Positions 24,684-35,636 of a stretch of DNA of 64,000 bases are shown here, piece after piece (positions within the stretch are counted from its first letter, which is position 1; every line of letters begins with the position of its first letter). The notes beneath the pieces were generated by a model. It ran no database searches. It was not told where the DNA came from and worked only from the letters and a program-made list of their open reading frames with translations. Made by a program: the position numbers and the translations under genes. Origin of the DNA: Anomaloglossus baeobatrachus (lineage: Eukaryota > Chordata > Amphibia > Anura > Aromobatidae); NCBI RefSeq assembly GCF_048569485.1, contig NC_134361.1:174403336-174467335 (forward strand), written 5' to 3'.

Positions 24684-27600
24684 TTAAATTCCGCTCTCAT
24701 TTGCTGGTGGTGTGGTGAAGTCTGGCCCAATCCAACCCTTGTTCATCTTGATCAGAGTCAGCCTGTCAGCATTTTCAGTTGACAGGCGGGTGCGTTTATC
24801 TGTAATGATTCCACCTGCGGCACTAAAAACACGCTCGACAAAACGCTAGCGGCAGGGCAGGCCAGGACTTCCAAGGCGTAGAGAGCCAATTCATGCCACG
24901 TGTCCACCTTGGATACCCAATAATTGTAAGGCACAGAGGAATGTCGGAGTACAGTTGTTCGATCTGCAAGGTACTCCTTGAGCATCTGGGCAAACTTAGG
25001 ATTTCTTGTGGCACTACCCCGCACCTCAGGGGCTGTGGTACGTGAGGGGCTGAGAAAACTGTCCCACATCTTAAAGACTGTTCCCCTACCTCTGGCGGAT
25101 TGGACTTGTGCCTCTCTCGGCTGTACGCCTTGGTTGTCCACTGATTCCTGACCTATGCCGCTAGCGTTTTGTGAGGGGAATGCTTTGCCTACTTCCGTGA
25201 CTATGGCCTTCCGGAACTGCTGCATTTTGGTTGACCTCTCCGCCTCGGGAATAAGAGACATAAAGTTCTCCTTGTAGCGTGGGTCTAACAGTGTTACCAA
25301 CCAGTAATGATTGTCGGCCAAGATGTTCTTAACGCGAGGGTCACGAGACAGGCAGCTTACCATAAAGTCAGCCATGTGCGCCAGACTCTTAACAGCCAGG
25401 ACTTCAGTAGCCTGACCAACACGTTGACTGAACATGCTGTCCTCCTCCTCCTCCTCCTCATCTACCCTGTCCTCTGGCCAGCCACGCTGAACCGAGGATA
25501 TGACTGGTGTGCATGTCATATCCTCAATTTGGCCGGAGATTTGCTCCATGTCTTCATCCTCCTCCTCGTCATAGTCCTCCACTGCACGTTGTGATGAGAC
25601 GAGGCTGGGCTGTGTGTTATCACCCACACCCACTACTGTTTCTTGCTGCAACTCATCGCGCTCCGCCTGCAATGCATCATGTTTGGTTTTGAGCAGAGAC
25701 CGTTTTAGAAGGCAGAGTAGCGGTATGGTGACGCTAATAATGGCGTCATCACCACTCACCATCTTGGTGGAGTCCTCAAAGTTTTGGAGGATGGTACATA
25801 GGTCGGACATCCATCTCCACTCCTCAGGTGTTATGTGTGGAGTTTGACCCATTTCCCGACGGCTTAGGTGATGCAGGTACTCAACAACTGCCCTCTTCTG
25901 CTCACATATCCTGACCAACATGTGCAGAGTTGAATTCCAACGCGTGGGGACATCACACACCAGTCTGTGAGCCGGAAGATGCAAACTGCGCTGAAAGCCG
26001 GCAAGGCCGGCTGAAGCAGTAGGTGACTTTCGAAAATGTGCAGACAGGCGGCGAACTTTTACCAGTAGATCAGACAGCTCTGGGTATGACTTTAGAAACC
26101 GCTGAACCACGAGGTTGAGCACATGGGCCACGCATGGAACATGTGTCAGCTGGCCTCGCCTCAAAGCCGCCACCAGGTTCCGGCCATTGTCACACACGAC
26201 CTTTCCTGGCTTTAGGTTCAGAGGTGTGAGCCAGTGATCTGCCTGCTGTTTCAGAGCTGTCCACAGCTCTTCTGCATTGTGGGGTTTGTCACCTATGCAG
26301 ATTAGCTTCAGCACAGCCTGTTGCCGCTTCGCCGAGGCAGTGCTGCAGTGCTTCCAGCTTGGGACTGGTGTGGAGGGTACAGTGGATGAGGATGCGCAGG
26401 AGGAGGAGGAGGCTGAAGAGCATGACATTCCGGAGCTGTAGAGTGTGGGTGAAACACTGACTGAGGTAGGGCCTGCAAACCTTGGTGTGGGAAGGACGTG
26501 TTCCGTCCCTCGCTCAGACTGGGTCCCAGCTTCCACAATATTAACCCAGTGTGCCGTCAACGAGATGTAGCGGCCTTGCCCACAAGCACTTGTCCACGTG
26601 TCTGTGGTTAGGTGGACTTTGGGTGAAACAGCGTTGTTCAGGGCACATGTGATGTTTTGTGACACGTGGTTATGCAACGCGGGGACGGCACACCGGGAGA
26701 AATAGTGGCGGCTGGGGACCGAGTAACGTGGGACAGCTGCCGCCATCAGGTCGCGGAATGCTTCAGTCTCCACCAGCCTAAAAGGCAACATTTCCAGCGC
26801 AAGCAGTCGCGAAATGTTAGCATTTAGAACTGTGGCATGTGGGGTGTTGGCAGTGTATTTGCGCCTGCGTTCAAAGGTTTGCTGAATGGATAACTGAACG
26901 CTGCGCTGGGACAAGGACGTGCTTGATGATGGTGTTATTTCTGCGTAGGCAACTGCAGGTGCAGGACCGGAGGAGGCTTGTTCGCAGGCAGCATGGACAG
27001 GGGATTGGCTCGCATGCACAACCAGCGAAGACGTAGCTGTGACATTAGCAAGCACTGCTCCTCGACTCTGTTGTACTTCCCACAAAGTCGGGTGCTTGGC
27101 TGACATGTGCCTGATCATGCTGGTGGTGGTCAGGCTGCTAGTTTTGGTACCCCTGCTGATGCTGGCACGGCAGGTGTTGCAAATGGCCTTTTTAGAATCA
27201 TCTGGATCCAACTTAAAAAACTGCCAGACTCGGGAAGACCTAACATTTGTACAGGCACCTTGTGTCGTGTTGTTGTTCCGGGGAACGGTTGCCTGACTTC
27301 TGCCTGGAGCCACCACCCTGCTTCTTACTGCCTGTTGGGATGCTACGCCTCCCTCCCCCTGTGCACTGCTGTCCTCGCTCTGCATATCCTCCTGCCAGGT
27401 TGGGTCAGTTACTGGATCATCCACCACGTCGTCTTCCTCTTCCGCACCCTGCTCCTCCTCCTGACTTCCTGACAATTGTGTCTCATCATCGTCCACCCCT
27501 TGTTGAGACACGTTGCCAACTTCGTGAGAACGTGGCTGCTCAAATATTTGGCCATCTGTACATACGATCTCCTCATGACCCACTTCAACATGAGCTGGCG

Positions 27601-28012
27601 AGAGGCCAGAATGTGCGAATGGAAACGTGAACAGCTCTTCCGAGTGTCCAAGTGTGGGATCATTAATGTCCGAGGACGTGTACTCAGCCTTGTGGTAGGA
27701 AGGAGGATCAGGTTCTGAAATGTGCGGTGCAGTATCACGGCTACTGACACTTGACCGTGTGGAAGACAGAGTGTTTGTGGTGGTGCCAATCTGACTGGAA
27801 GCATTATCCGCTATCCAACTAACAACCTGTTGACACTGGTCTTGGTTCAAGAGCGGTGTACTCCTGCGGTCCCCAAGAATTTGGGACAGGACGTGCGAGC
27901 GACTAGATGTGGCCCTTTGTTGTGGCAAAATTAGAGCTTGCCCACGACCTCGGCCTCTGCCTGCACCACCATCACGTCCACTTCCTTGTTCCTTGCCAAC
28001 GCCCTTGCGCAT
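24684..28012 (-). pseudogene. hAT transposase with BED zinc finger (ZBED-like)
   Basis: I start it at the Met at 28012 (MRKGVGKEQG); the open frame extends 61 codons upstream into a tandem repeat. Residues are counted here from the long frame's first Met at 28195. An acidic, low-complexity region is followed by a BED finger at 320-370 (VWQFFKLD, C-x2-C, H-x4-H). The hAT catalytic core has LTTDTWTS near 530 and VVCDNGRNLVAAL near 667. An inserted acidic region lies near 870-920. The dimerisation region begins LADNHYWLVTLLDPRYKE. A one-step frameshift near 24840 separates PAAS from ERVFSAAGGIITDKR...MNKGW, which would end at 24684. It would act on the element's ends. Confidence 0.92.
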
Positions 28013-28019
28013 TTTGCAA

Positions 28020-28423
28020 TGCTGTGCTGACGTGTATTCACTAGACTTGGGCGTTATATCAAAGTTTGTGCAAATCGTGCACCTGTACGCTGCCACCGAC
28101 AGGCACACACGTGCGGTTTTTAAATGCAAGCACGGACGCACTAAGAACCTAACACAGGTTTTAGGAGCAAAAATTAATGACGAGAACTCTGACACTATCA
28201 GCCACTGCTGACTGACGTGTATTATACACTACACTTGTGCGTTATATAATAGTTTGGTAAAAACGCACACAAGTGCACCTGTACGCTGCCACCGACAGGC
28301 ACACACGTGCGGTTTTTAAATGCAAGCACGGACGCACTAAGAACCTAACACAGGTTTTAGGAACAAAAATTAATGACGAGAACTCTGACACTATCAGCCA
28401 CTGCTGACTGACGTGTATTATAC
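28020..28423. repeat. ~190-bp tandem repeats upstream of the hAT transposase, first part
   Basis: Two copies of a unit with CACTTGTGCGTTATATAATAG, GCACACACGTGCGG and CTAACACAGGTTTTAGGA. Two more lie at 32999-33350, beyond the inserted LTR element, so four originally stood in tandem. They sit just 5' of the minus-strand transposase, and each has an AT-rich TATA-like stretch. A promoter role is inference only. Confidence 0.8.
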
Positions 28424-28427
28424 ACTA

Positions 28428-29692
28428 TGTCGCGGGCGGGGAGGAGGGTGTCGGCACACTACGCTCACCCCTTCTGCTCGGGTCCGGCAGCTGCTCAGTG
28501 GTGGCTCGAGCTGTGGGCCGGATCCCGGGGTTTCTCGAGCGACACTCCTCGCCCGTGAGTGAAAGGGGTTGTTTGTGGTTGGGTGTGGGGATTGTTATAG
28601 TTCGTGACGCCACCCACGGTTGTGGTGATTTCACCACCGCTGCTCAATTCGGGGATCCCGGGGATGGTGGTGCGGAGCAGCCAGGTGTTGTGTTGCCCCT
28701 CCGTGGGTAGGGGTTGATGATCCCGGGGCCCGGTGGTGGAGAAGGAGGTGCGGGGCCTGGTGGGCGCAGGGACGCGGGGGCAGTGCTGTGCCTTGCGGCA
28801 CTGTGGTACTCACTCAGCCTGAGACGTGGACACAGTTTGTATGGTAAACCAAACAGCTGGTAGGACGGTCCCACAGACGGCTGCACCTGCACTCCCGGTA
28901 GGTGACGGTGATGTCCCTCTTCCTTGCACCTATGTTTGACTGATGGTAGCGGTGGATTCCCTCCGGTTACCCGCTCCCCAACTGCAATCTGGGCCGGAGG
29001 AGCTCTACACTTTGCCCGCAGGCGCTGGCCCTGAGAAACTGGTGCCGTGGCGGTGGCGGTGTCTCCCTTGTAATGGTTGAGCTGTTGCCTTCAATCGGGA
29101 CTTGGTTGTTGGGGGATCTACGTCCCCTTCACTGACGGATTCGGCAAATTTGGCGACTCCTAGCCTTGCCGGGGTCCGAGAGGCCCCTGCCCTGGTGCTG
29201 ACTGTCCTTCGGAACACTGCTCCAGACCACCGGGCACACAGCCAACGGGGTCCTTCCAGGAACTTCCAAACGGTCCCCCTCCAGACAGTCACCGCCGTCG
29301 CTGACCTTGCTGATCTGGCCCTCCACAAAGCTGGACCCTTCAGGCTTTCTTTCTCTACTGCCACTTCTCTTGCTTTCCTCCTTTTCCACTTTACTTCCTT
29401 CACCTTCACTTAGCTGTTGTTTTCTCTCTCACTTAGCTCCTCACACTTGCCCTACCTGGGCTTAACTTCCTCCCTCAAGCTCTTCCCTGAGCTGACTGCC
29501 TGGTTTCTCCCGCCTCCAGAGCTGTGACCTCCTTGGTGGGCGGAGCCAACCGCCTGGCCCACCCCCTGGTGTGAATCATCAGCCTCTGGAGGAAGGCAAC
29601 AAGGATTTCTGGTTAGCATGGATGTGCCTACCTGGAGTGTGGGGTGTGGTGGTGTTGTGACCTGTGACCCCTGGCTTGCCCAGGGCGACACA
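28428..29692 (-). repeat. LTR (3' relative to element)
   Basis: Direct repeat of 31730-32994, same length of 1265 bp. It contains the motif GTTCGTGACGCCACCCACGG on plus, shared with the solo LTR at 5442-6618 in matching orientation relative to the LTR start. Confidence 0.95.
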
Positions 29693-30336
29693 TTCCCCCT
29701 TAGCAAAATGCAGACTGTCCGTGGGCTGCCGTCCTACACCGGTTTTATTTTTCTGAAAAAGGGGGTAACAAGGTTAAGCAAAACATGGAAAACATTTTTA
29801 ATAACTCTTCCCAAAACGGGAGGCACATTTTCTTAAACGTTGCAACGGTTTACGGTTACGGTTTCCGCTCTCTCCCACCCAAGCAACCTGGCCCTGATGC
29901 TGCCCCTAAAGCCCAGGCAGCACCCCTTGACCCACAGTCCAGCACAAGTTACCCGAGCGGGATCTGTCCTTCCCCTCCAGAGGGTAGCCACCGGTTCCTT
30001 TGGTGGCTGGGCCCTAGCCTGCTCCGCTCAGGGCCCTCCCTCCAACCTGCCTCTCCGGAGACGGCATTGCGGAAACGGTAACGGTAACCAACATATTTAC
30101 AAGCCACTTAACGTTTGTGGTGCCAGGCAAGTTCACGGGCTTGTCCATGGATAGTTCCCATGCCATTTTAAACGGTCCCCACTGGGACAACGGTGCCGGC
30201 TCCTGCCGGTTGCAAATCACAGCAAATCAGGTGAAAAACTCGGTATAATCATTTTCTTCTTATCATTTCAAACTTTTCAACAAACTTAAACTCAGTGGTG
30301 GTCCCAACGGGGACGGTGCAACGGGCATCCGCTGCC

Positions 30337-31428
30337 CTACTCCGGTCCTTCTGCTGCTTCATCCGAGGGAGGGGGTGCAGGGCTCACCTTGCTCTCTTTG
30401 CTGCCCCTAAGCTTTACATCCAGGGCAAACCACCCCCTCTCTCCGCAGTGCCGGGTATACCGCACCATGTCTCCCGGTATGAGGTTCCGGCCAGGATGCT
30501 CCTCGGGCAGATGGGCATTCACGTCCCGCCGGGCCACAAACACTTCGGCCTCCAGGCCCGGTTCGTATATGAATCCGTAGCCCCGGCGGACATCAAACCG
30601 CCTCACCTGCCCTTCATACAACGGGCCCCGGACACGGAAGGTCGCCTGCCGGAGATTTTCTTTTTCCCGAATGGCTCGGGCCACCAGCTCGGCTTTCCTT
30701 CTCTCCCTCTCCGCGATCTCCAGGCCCAGCTTTGTCGGCTCCCTTTCCCAATATGGCGCTGCTGCCAGCTCCGGCGCACGGGTCGGGCCCCGCGGGACAT
30801 CCAGAACGTTACCCACTGTCAGGAAGGTGGGCGGCGTATCCCGCGGTGTCATGGCCTTGGGCGCTGCCTTGCAGCAACAACCCGGCGCCACCTCAGCCGA
30901 GGTGTGGGGGATGGGCACAGGGGCTTTCCGCAGCTGGGCCTTCGGCTCGGAGCGGGTCATCGGCTCCGGCTTGGGAAACTGCTCGGGGACTGTCTCTGGC
31001 ACACTCTTCGGGGCCTTCCATGGCAACACCTCCGGTTTGCTACGGGCTCCGGCTACAGGTCGGTCCGCTGGGGCGGACGGGCTGGGTATCGCTACCGGTT
31101 GCGGTGGTAGCGGGCCTAGTGGCGGGGTCACGGCCCCCGAGACGGGTGGCGAGGGAAGCAACGGGGGGAGAGGGCTTGGACCGGGTCCCTCAGCCGCAGC
31201 GACCGGTCCCTCCGGGACATAGGGGCGTGGATCACTCACCCTCCCTTCCTCCGCTTCCTCCTCGCGTCTCCGCACGGTGGCTATAACGTCCGCCATGTCG
31301 GTCTCCCACTCCTCCAAGAGGAGCTGCATTTTGACCTGCAGCCTTAGATGGAGCTGCGCGGTCCGGATTTCCACCCACGCTGCGGTTCCCGGTACGGGGG
31401 CCACGGTGTTTCGGGACGGCATCCACAT
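30337..31428 (-). CDS. Gag-like protein with a C-terminal cold-shock domain (363 aa)
   Basis: This is the only long frame of the LTR element. Residues 15-65 look helical and charged (RTAQLHLRLQVKMQLLLEEW, then RRREEEAEEG). Residues 66-230 are proline/alanine-rich and probably disordered, and 230-262 are basic and coiled-coil-like. Residues 268-342 match a cold-shock domain: GQVRRFDVRRGYGFI (RNP1-like), EVFVARRDV (RNP2-like), LIPGDMVRYTRHCGERGWFA. In YBX1 and LIN28 this fold binds single-stranded RNA/DNA. No CCHC knuckle is seen, so I infer the CSD serves as the nucleic-acid-binding part. Family knowledge supports the fold; its role in the element is inference. Confidence 0.75.
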   Translation of the reverse strand: MWMPSRNTVAPVPGTAAWVEIRTAQLHLRLQVKMQLLLEEWETDMADVIATVRRREEEAEEGRVSDPRPYVPEGPVAAAEGPGPSPLPPLLPSPPVSGAVTPPLGPLPPQPVAIPSPSAPADRPVAGARSKPEVLPWKAPKSVPETVPEQFPKPEPMTRSEPKAQLRKAPVPIPHTSAEVAPGCCCKAAPKAMTPRDTPPTFLTVGNVLDVPRGPTRAPELAAAPYWEREPTKLGLEIAERERRKAELVARAIREKENLRQATFRVRGPLYEGQVRRFDVRRGYGFIYEPGLEAEVFVARRDVNAHLPEEHPGRNLIPGDMVRYTRHCGERGWFALDVKLRGSKESKVSPAPPPSDEAAEGPE

Positions 31429-31729
31429 GGTGTCTTTCTCTCTTTCTTCCAGGAACGGTATCCTTGCAAGGTCCTGGCGTCCCTGCTTTTATATTCGCGA
31501 CTACATGCCGCCAGCCGCCATCGCGTCCCCCTTAGCTCTTTCCGGCCCCTCCTCTCTCGGGGCGGGGTTTTGGCCTTCGCGCCTCTACTGCTCGAGAAGA
31601 CGCTCGAGCGGGAACTCTTCGCGCCAAAGATGGCGGCTGCTGAAATTTTTCTGCCGGATACCTCCGGCGGTAACAAGGCGCACCTCTACCAGACGGCAGA
31701 GCGGTAAGATCCTGTTCGTGACGCCAAGT

Positions 31730-32994
31730 TGTCGCGGGCGGGGAGGAGGGTGTCGGCACACTACGCTCACCCCTTCTGCTCGGGTCCGGCAGCTGCTCAG
31801 TGGTGGCTCGAGCTGTGGGCCGGATCCCGGGGTTTCTCGAGCGACACTCCTCGCCCGTGAGTGAAAGGGGTTGTTTGTGGTTGGGTGTGGGGATTGTTAT
31901 AGTTCGTGACGCCACCCACGGTTGTGGTGATTTCACCACCGCTGCTCAATTCGGGGATCCCGGGGATGGTGGTGCGGAGCAGCCAGGTGTTGTGTTGCCC
32001 CTCCGTGGGTAGGGGTTGATGATCCCGGGGCCCGGTGGTGGAGAAGGAGGTGCGGGGCCTGGTGGGCGCAGGGACGCGGGGGCAGCGCTGTGCCTTGCGG
32101 CACTGTGGTACTCACTCAGCCTGAGACGTGGACACAGTTTGTACGGTAAACCAAACGGCTGGTAGGACGGTCCCACAGACGGCTGCACCTGCACTCCCGG
32201 TAGGTGACGGTGATGTCCCTCTTCCTTGCACCTATGTTTGACTGATGGTAGCGGTGGATTCCCTCCAGTTACCCGCTCCCCGACTGCAATCTGGGCCGGA
32301 GGAGCTCTACACTTTGCCCGCAGGCGCTGGCCCTGAGAAACTGGTGCCGTGGCGGTGGCGGTGTCTCCCTTGTAATGGTTGAGCTGTTGCCTTCAATCGG
32401 GACTTGGTTGTTGGGGGATCTACGTCCCCTTCACTGACGGATTCGGCAAATTTGGCGACTCCTAGCCTTGCCGGGGTCCGAGAGGCCCCTGCCCTGGTGC
32501 TGACTGTCCTTCGGAACACTGCTCCAGACCACTGGGCACACAGCCAACGAGGTCCTTCCAGGAACTTCCAAACGGTCCCCCTCCAGACAGTCACCGCCGT
32601 CGCTGACCTTGCTGATCTGGCCCTCCACAAAGCTGGACCCTTCAGGCTTTCTTTCTCTACTGCCACTTCTCTTGCTTTCCTCCTTTTCCACTTTACTTCC
32701 TTCACCTTCACTTAGCTGTTGTTTTCTCTCTCACTTAGCTGGTCACACTTGCCCTACCTGGGCTTAACTTCCTCCCTCAAGCTCTTCCCTGAGCTGACTG
32801 CCTGGTTTCTCCCGCCTCCAGAGCTGTGACCTCCTTGGTGGGCGGAGCCAACCGCCTGGCCCACCCCCTGGTGTGAATCATCAGCCTCTGGAGGAAGGCA
32901 ACAAGGATTTCTGGTTAGCATGGATGTGCCTACCTGGAGTGTGGGGTGTGGTGGTGTTGTGACCTGTGACCCCTGGCTTGCCCAGGGCGACACA
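31730..32994 (-). repeat. LTR (5' relative to element)
   Basis: 1265 bp, followed on minus after three bases by the putative primer-binding site. Near-identical to 28428-29692. Confidence 0.95.
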
Positions 32995-32998
32995 ACTA

Positions 32999-33350
32999 CA
33001 CTTGTGCATTATATAATAGTTTGGTAAAAACGCACACAAGTGCACCTGTACGCTGCCACCGACAGGCACACACGTGCGGTTTTTAAATGCAAGCACGGAC
33101 GCACTAAGAACCTAACACAGGTTTTAGGAGCAAAAATTAATGACGAGAACTCTGACACTATCAGCCACTGCTGACTGACGTGTATTATACACTACACTTG
33201 TGCGTTATATAATAGTTTGGTAAAAACGCACACAAGTGCACCTGTACGCTGCCACCGACAGGCACACACGTGCGGTTTTTAAATGCAAGCACGGACGCAC
33301 TAAGAACCTAACAGGTTTTTAGGAGCGACAATTGCTGAGAAGTCTGACAC
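32999..33350. repeat. ~190-bp tandem repeats of the hAT, second part
   Basis: Continuation of the array at 28020-28423 after the LTR element. The last unit is diverged. It is followed by short CTGCCTGC and TATACC repeats (33430-33640) and then by the GAGTAC-rich hAT terminus. Confidence 0.8.
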
Positions 33351-34429
33351 TATCAGGACTGTTTTAGACTGTGTACACCAGCCCCAGATATGATGAAGGC
33401 TGGTATACGGTCACCACTACGAATGGCTATATACCCTGCCTGCCTGCCTGCCTGCCTGCCTGTATACTGCTACAATAGTCCTGACAACGACTCTTTTGGT
33501 CACTAGCCTGTATTCCAACCTGGCTATACCCTGCCTGTATACAGCAACAATAGTCCTGAGAAGGACTCTGCTACTGTACTCCGACCTGGCTATACCCTGC
33601 CTGCCTGTATACAACTAGAATAGTCCTGAGAAGGACTTTTGGTCACACTGTTTGCAGCCCTGCTACGGAAATCGCTATAAAGGGCCGCAAACCTTTCCCT
33701 GAAGCAGCGACCCTCTCCCTGCACTGACTGTCTGGATAGCTGTGAGCAGAGCACAGCGCGCCCGCCGGTATAAAGGCTCGGTCACGCTGTGCAGGCCGGC
33801 CAATCACTGCAATTCCACAACTAACAGGGCTGTGGCATTGCAGTGGTCTGCCAGCCAATCCCTGCATGAGGGCTGGCTCTCAAAAGAGCGCCAACATGCA
33901 GGGATGAAGACCACGAGTACAGCACGAGTATCGCGAGATTACTCGGTCCCCGCCGAGTAGACCGAGTACAGTGATACTCGTGTGAGTACCGAGTAGTAAC
34001 AAGCATGCTCGCTCATCACTAGTCTTGAGTTATATATGGGCAAAGTTTGGCATAAATTTTATGCGAGGCGTTTTGCAAGCTACTTTGACACAAAATTGCG
34101 GCCGAAATATTGTTTTGTCATAGCCGGTAATAATTTTATCGCGTTTAGCAGCAAAAGTTGAGCTAGTATGCCAAATTTCAGCATCATAGCCAGTATAGAA
34201 CTCTAATGGCTATGTGCCAAAGTTTGCAAAATCCTCTTAGCTGAAGCCGCAGGCTTGGGGGGGGCCTCCAGTGAAAGGTCAACAGTGCCCAATATATTTG
34301 AGATCTGGCTCTAAAAATTTACAGAACCTCTTTTCAAACATACATGTACATCCTTATAAATTTTCAGCAAAATCGGAGAACGTCGAGTGGGGACCACTGG
34401 TCCACTTGACACGGAATGACCCTAGAGTC

Positions 34430-34621
34430 CTTTTCCTGGTGCGTGGTTTTGCTGTATACTGGAGAGCCCACCCTGTACACAACTTACATCTGTGTGTGAT
34501 CTGAAGATCGCAGGACAGGAGGACCTGGGAGCCACGTAGACATCCTGGGGTCTGGTATGGTCCTCCTGGGAATTGGGGGGGGGGTGTGTCTACTTTTTGG
34601 GGGGAGTAAACTTACCCCCAA
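34430..34621. other. No gene seen
   Basis: Short non-coding flank of the long-TIR element, continuing the sequence left of 19678. Confidence 0.4.
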
Positions 34622-35169
34622 CTGTGTTTCTCTGAGAATAATCCCTTCCCCAAAAATAAGCCTTAGGCTCTGTGCGCACTAGTGCGTTTTACCCGCGGAT
34701 TTACCCGCGGATTTGCCGCGGAAATTTCTTGAGAAATGTCTGCAATCTTTGTGTAGACATTTCCCAGCAAATTCTATGAGAAACAAAATAGCTGTGCGCA
34801 CGCTGCGGATTTTTCTCAAGAAATTTCCTTGAGAAGAATTTCTCGAGAAAATTTCTTGAGAAAATGAGCATGTCAATTCTTTTCCGCAGGTACCTGCGGA
34901 TTTCGGCAGTACAGCCTGCAAAATCCGCAGGGAACCACCCGCGGGAAAATCGCGGCAAATTTGCGGCTATTCTGCGGCTAATCCGCGGCAAATCCGCATG
35001 CGGATTTGGTGCGGATTTTTTCCGGAGGTCCGGAAATCTTTCACTCCCAGAAGTTTCTCAAGAAATTTTCTTGAGAAACTTCACATTTCTAGTGCGCACA
35101 TAGCCTTAGAGCATTTTTCGGGGCATAAAATAATATAAGACAGTATCTTATTTTCGGAGAAACACGGTA
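34622..35169. mobile_element. TA-type MITE interrupted by a second MITE
   Basis: The outer ends are CTGTGTTTCTCTGAGAATAA and, on minus, CCGTGTTTCTCCGAAAATAA next to TA. Removing 34666-35105 leaves a short element of about 110 bp. Its terminus is the same as that at 7881-7905. Confidence 0.7.
34666..35105. mobile_element. 440-bp Harbinger-type MITE
   Basis: The ends are GGCTCTGTGCGCACTAGTGC and the inverted GGCTATGTGCGCACTAGAAA, with TTA on both sides (34663-34665, 35106-35108). The CTATGTGCGCACT core equals that of the Harbinger at 13645-19142, so that transposase type could have mobilised it. The interior has repeated CTTGAGAAATTT palindromes and GCGGATTTGCCGCGG blocks. Confidence 0.85.
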
Positions 35170-35636
35170 GCTGAAGAATGAATACCACCATCAGAGGCAC
35201 TCCGTGTTCCCCTGCGCTCATTCAGATGTCACTTTTAATATAAGAGCTCCGTTTTTCATGGACTGTTTGATAAGTGTCTGCAGAAGAAGTTAAAGGAGTT
35301 GTCCGACATTAGCTTAACAAAAATTTTTGAGTTTATCTGTGCTGTATTGTCATATAAATCACCCATACATAGTTATTTTTTGTTTTCTAACTTTTGTTCC
35401 TCTTGAATTATCCCTTTATTCTCGGCAGCTTCTTGTTTACATTCAGCTCCAGCAAACATGACCACTTCCTGTGCTGAACCTCAGTCAGAGCTGGCACTGC
35501 CCGACCTCAGTGTCCAGCCCCACCCCAGTGTCCAGCCTCGCCCTCTGCCCGCCCCCCTGCACACATTCCGTCAGTATTCTTCCCCAGCACCTGACCTGGT
35601 ATCACTTCAGCATTGCAAATAACAGCCCCACATCGG
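35170..35636. other. No gene; one end of a TTAA-type element
   Basis: At 35291 TTAAAGGAGTTGTCCGACAT resembles a T2/Kolobok-type terminus, but no matching right end is visible. The rest is unassigned. Confidence 0.35.

Larger units (their letters stand above)
28428..32994 (-). mobile_element. Young non-autonomous LTR retroelement
   Basis: Two 1265-bp LTRs differ at about nine bases (0.7 percent), so insertion is recent. The 4-bp TSD is ACTA (28424-28427, 32995-32998). On minus the LTRs run TGTGTCGCCC to CGCGACA. A likely primer-binding site, TGGCGTCACGAACAGGAT (31709-31726), follows the 5' LTR, and a purine tract (AAGGGGGAA, 29693-29701) precedes the 3' LTR. The 2.0-kb interior has one long frame and no protease, reverse transcriptase or integrase. 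It must have moved with enzymes made elsewhere. The element looks whole for its type. Confidence 0.93.
22205..34021. mobile_element. 11.8-kb hAT transposon
   Basis: The ends are TAGTGATGAGCGAGTACT and the inverted GCATGCTCGCTCATCACTA, flanked by the 8-bp duplication GTCTTGAG (22197-22204, 34022-34029). The intact site is readable from the other arm of the host transposon. Inside are a minisatellite, a hAT transposase on minus, a duplicated upstream region and a 4.6-kb LTR element. A short relative with the same ends is at 55998-56345. GAGTAC/CTCGG motifs crowd both ends, probably as transposase binding sites. Confidence 0.95.
19678..34422. mobile_element. DNA transposon with ~1-kb terminal inverted repeats, split by a hAT
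   Basis: Both ends read GGGTCATTCCGTGTCAAGTG, with a 4-bp duplication TAGA (19674-19677, 34423-34426). The left arm 19678-20727 is mirrored by 21557-22204 plus 34030-34422, about 1.05 kb each with few mismatches. Without the inserted hAT the element is about 2.9 kb. The 0.9-kb core encodes part of a transposase-like protein. The long TIRs and 4-bp TSD recall the Sola superfamily, but I assign it only as a guess. Confidence 0.85.

Noticed and set aside
24684-28195. Host ZBED gene
   Set aside because: The frame lies between hAT termini with an 8-bp duplication and has a frameshift, so it is the element's transposase rather than a domesticated gene.
28631-29706. Paired small frames repeated at 31933-33008
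   Set aside because: They lie in the two LTRs and are duplicated with them; no independent support.
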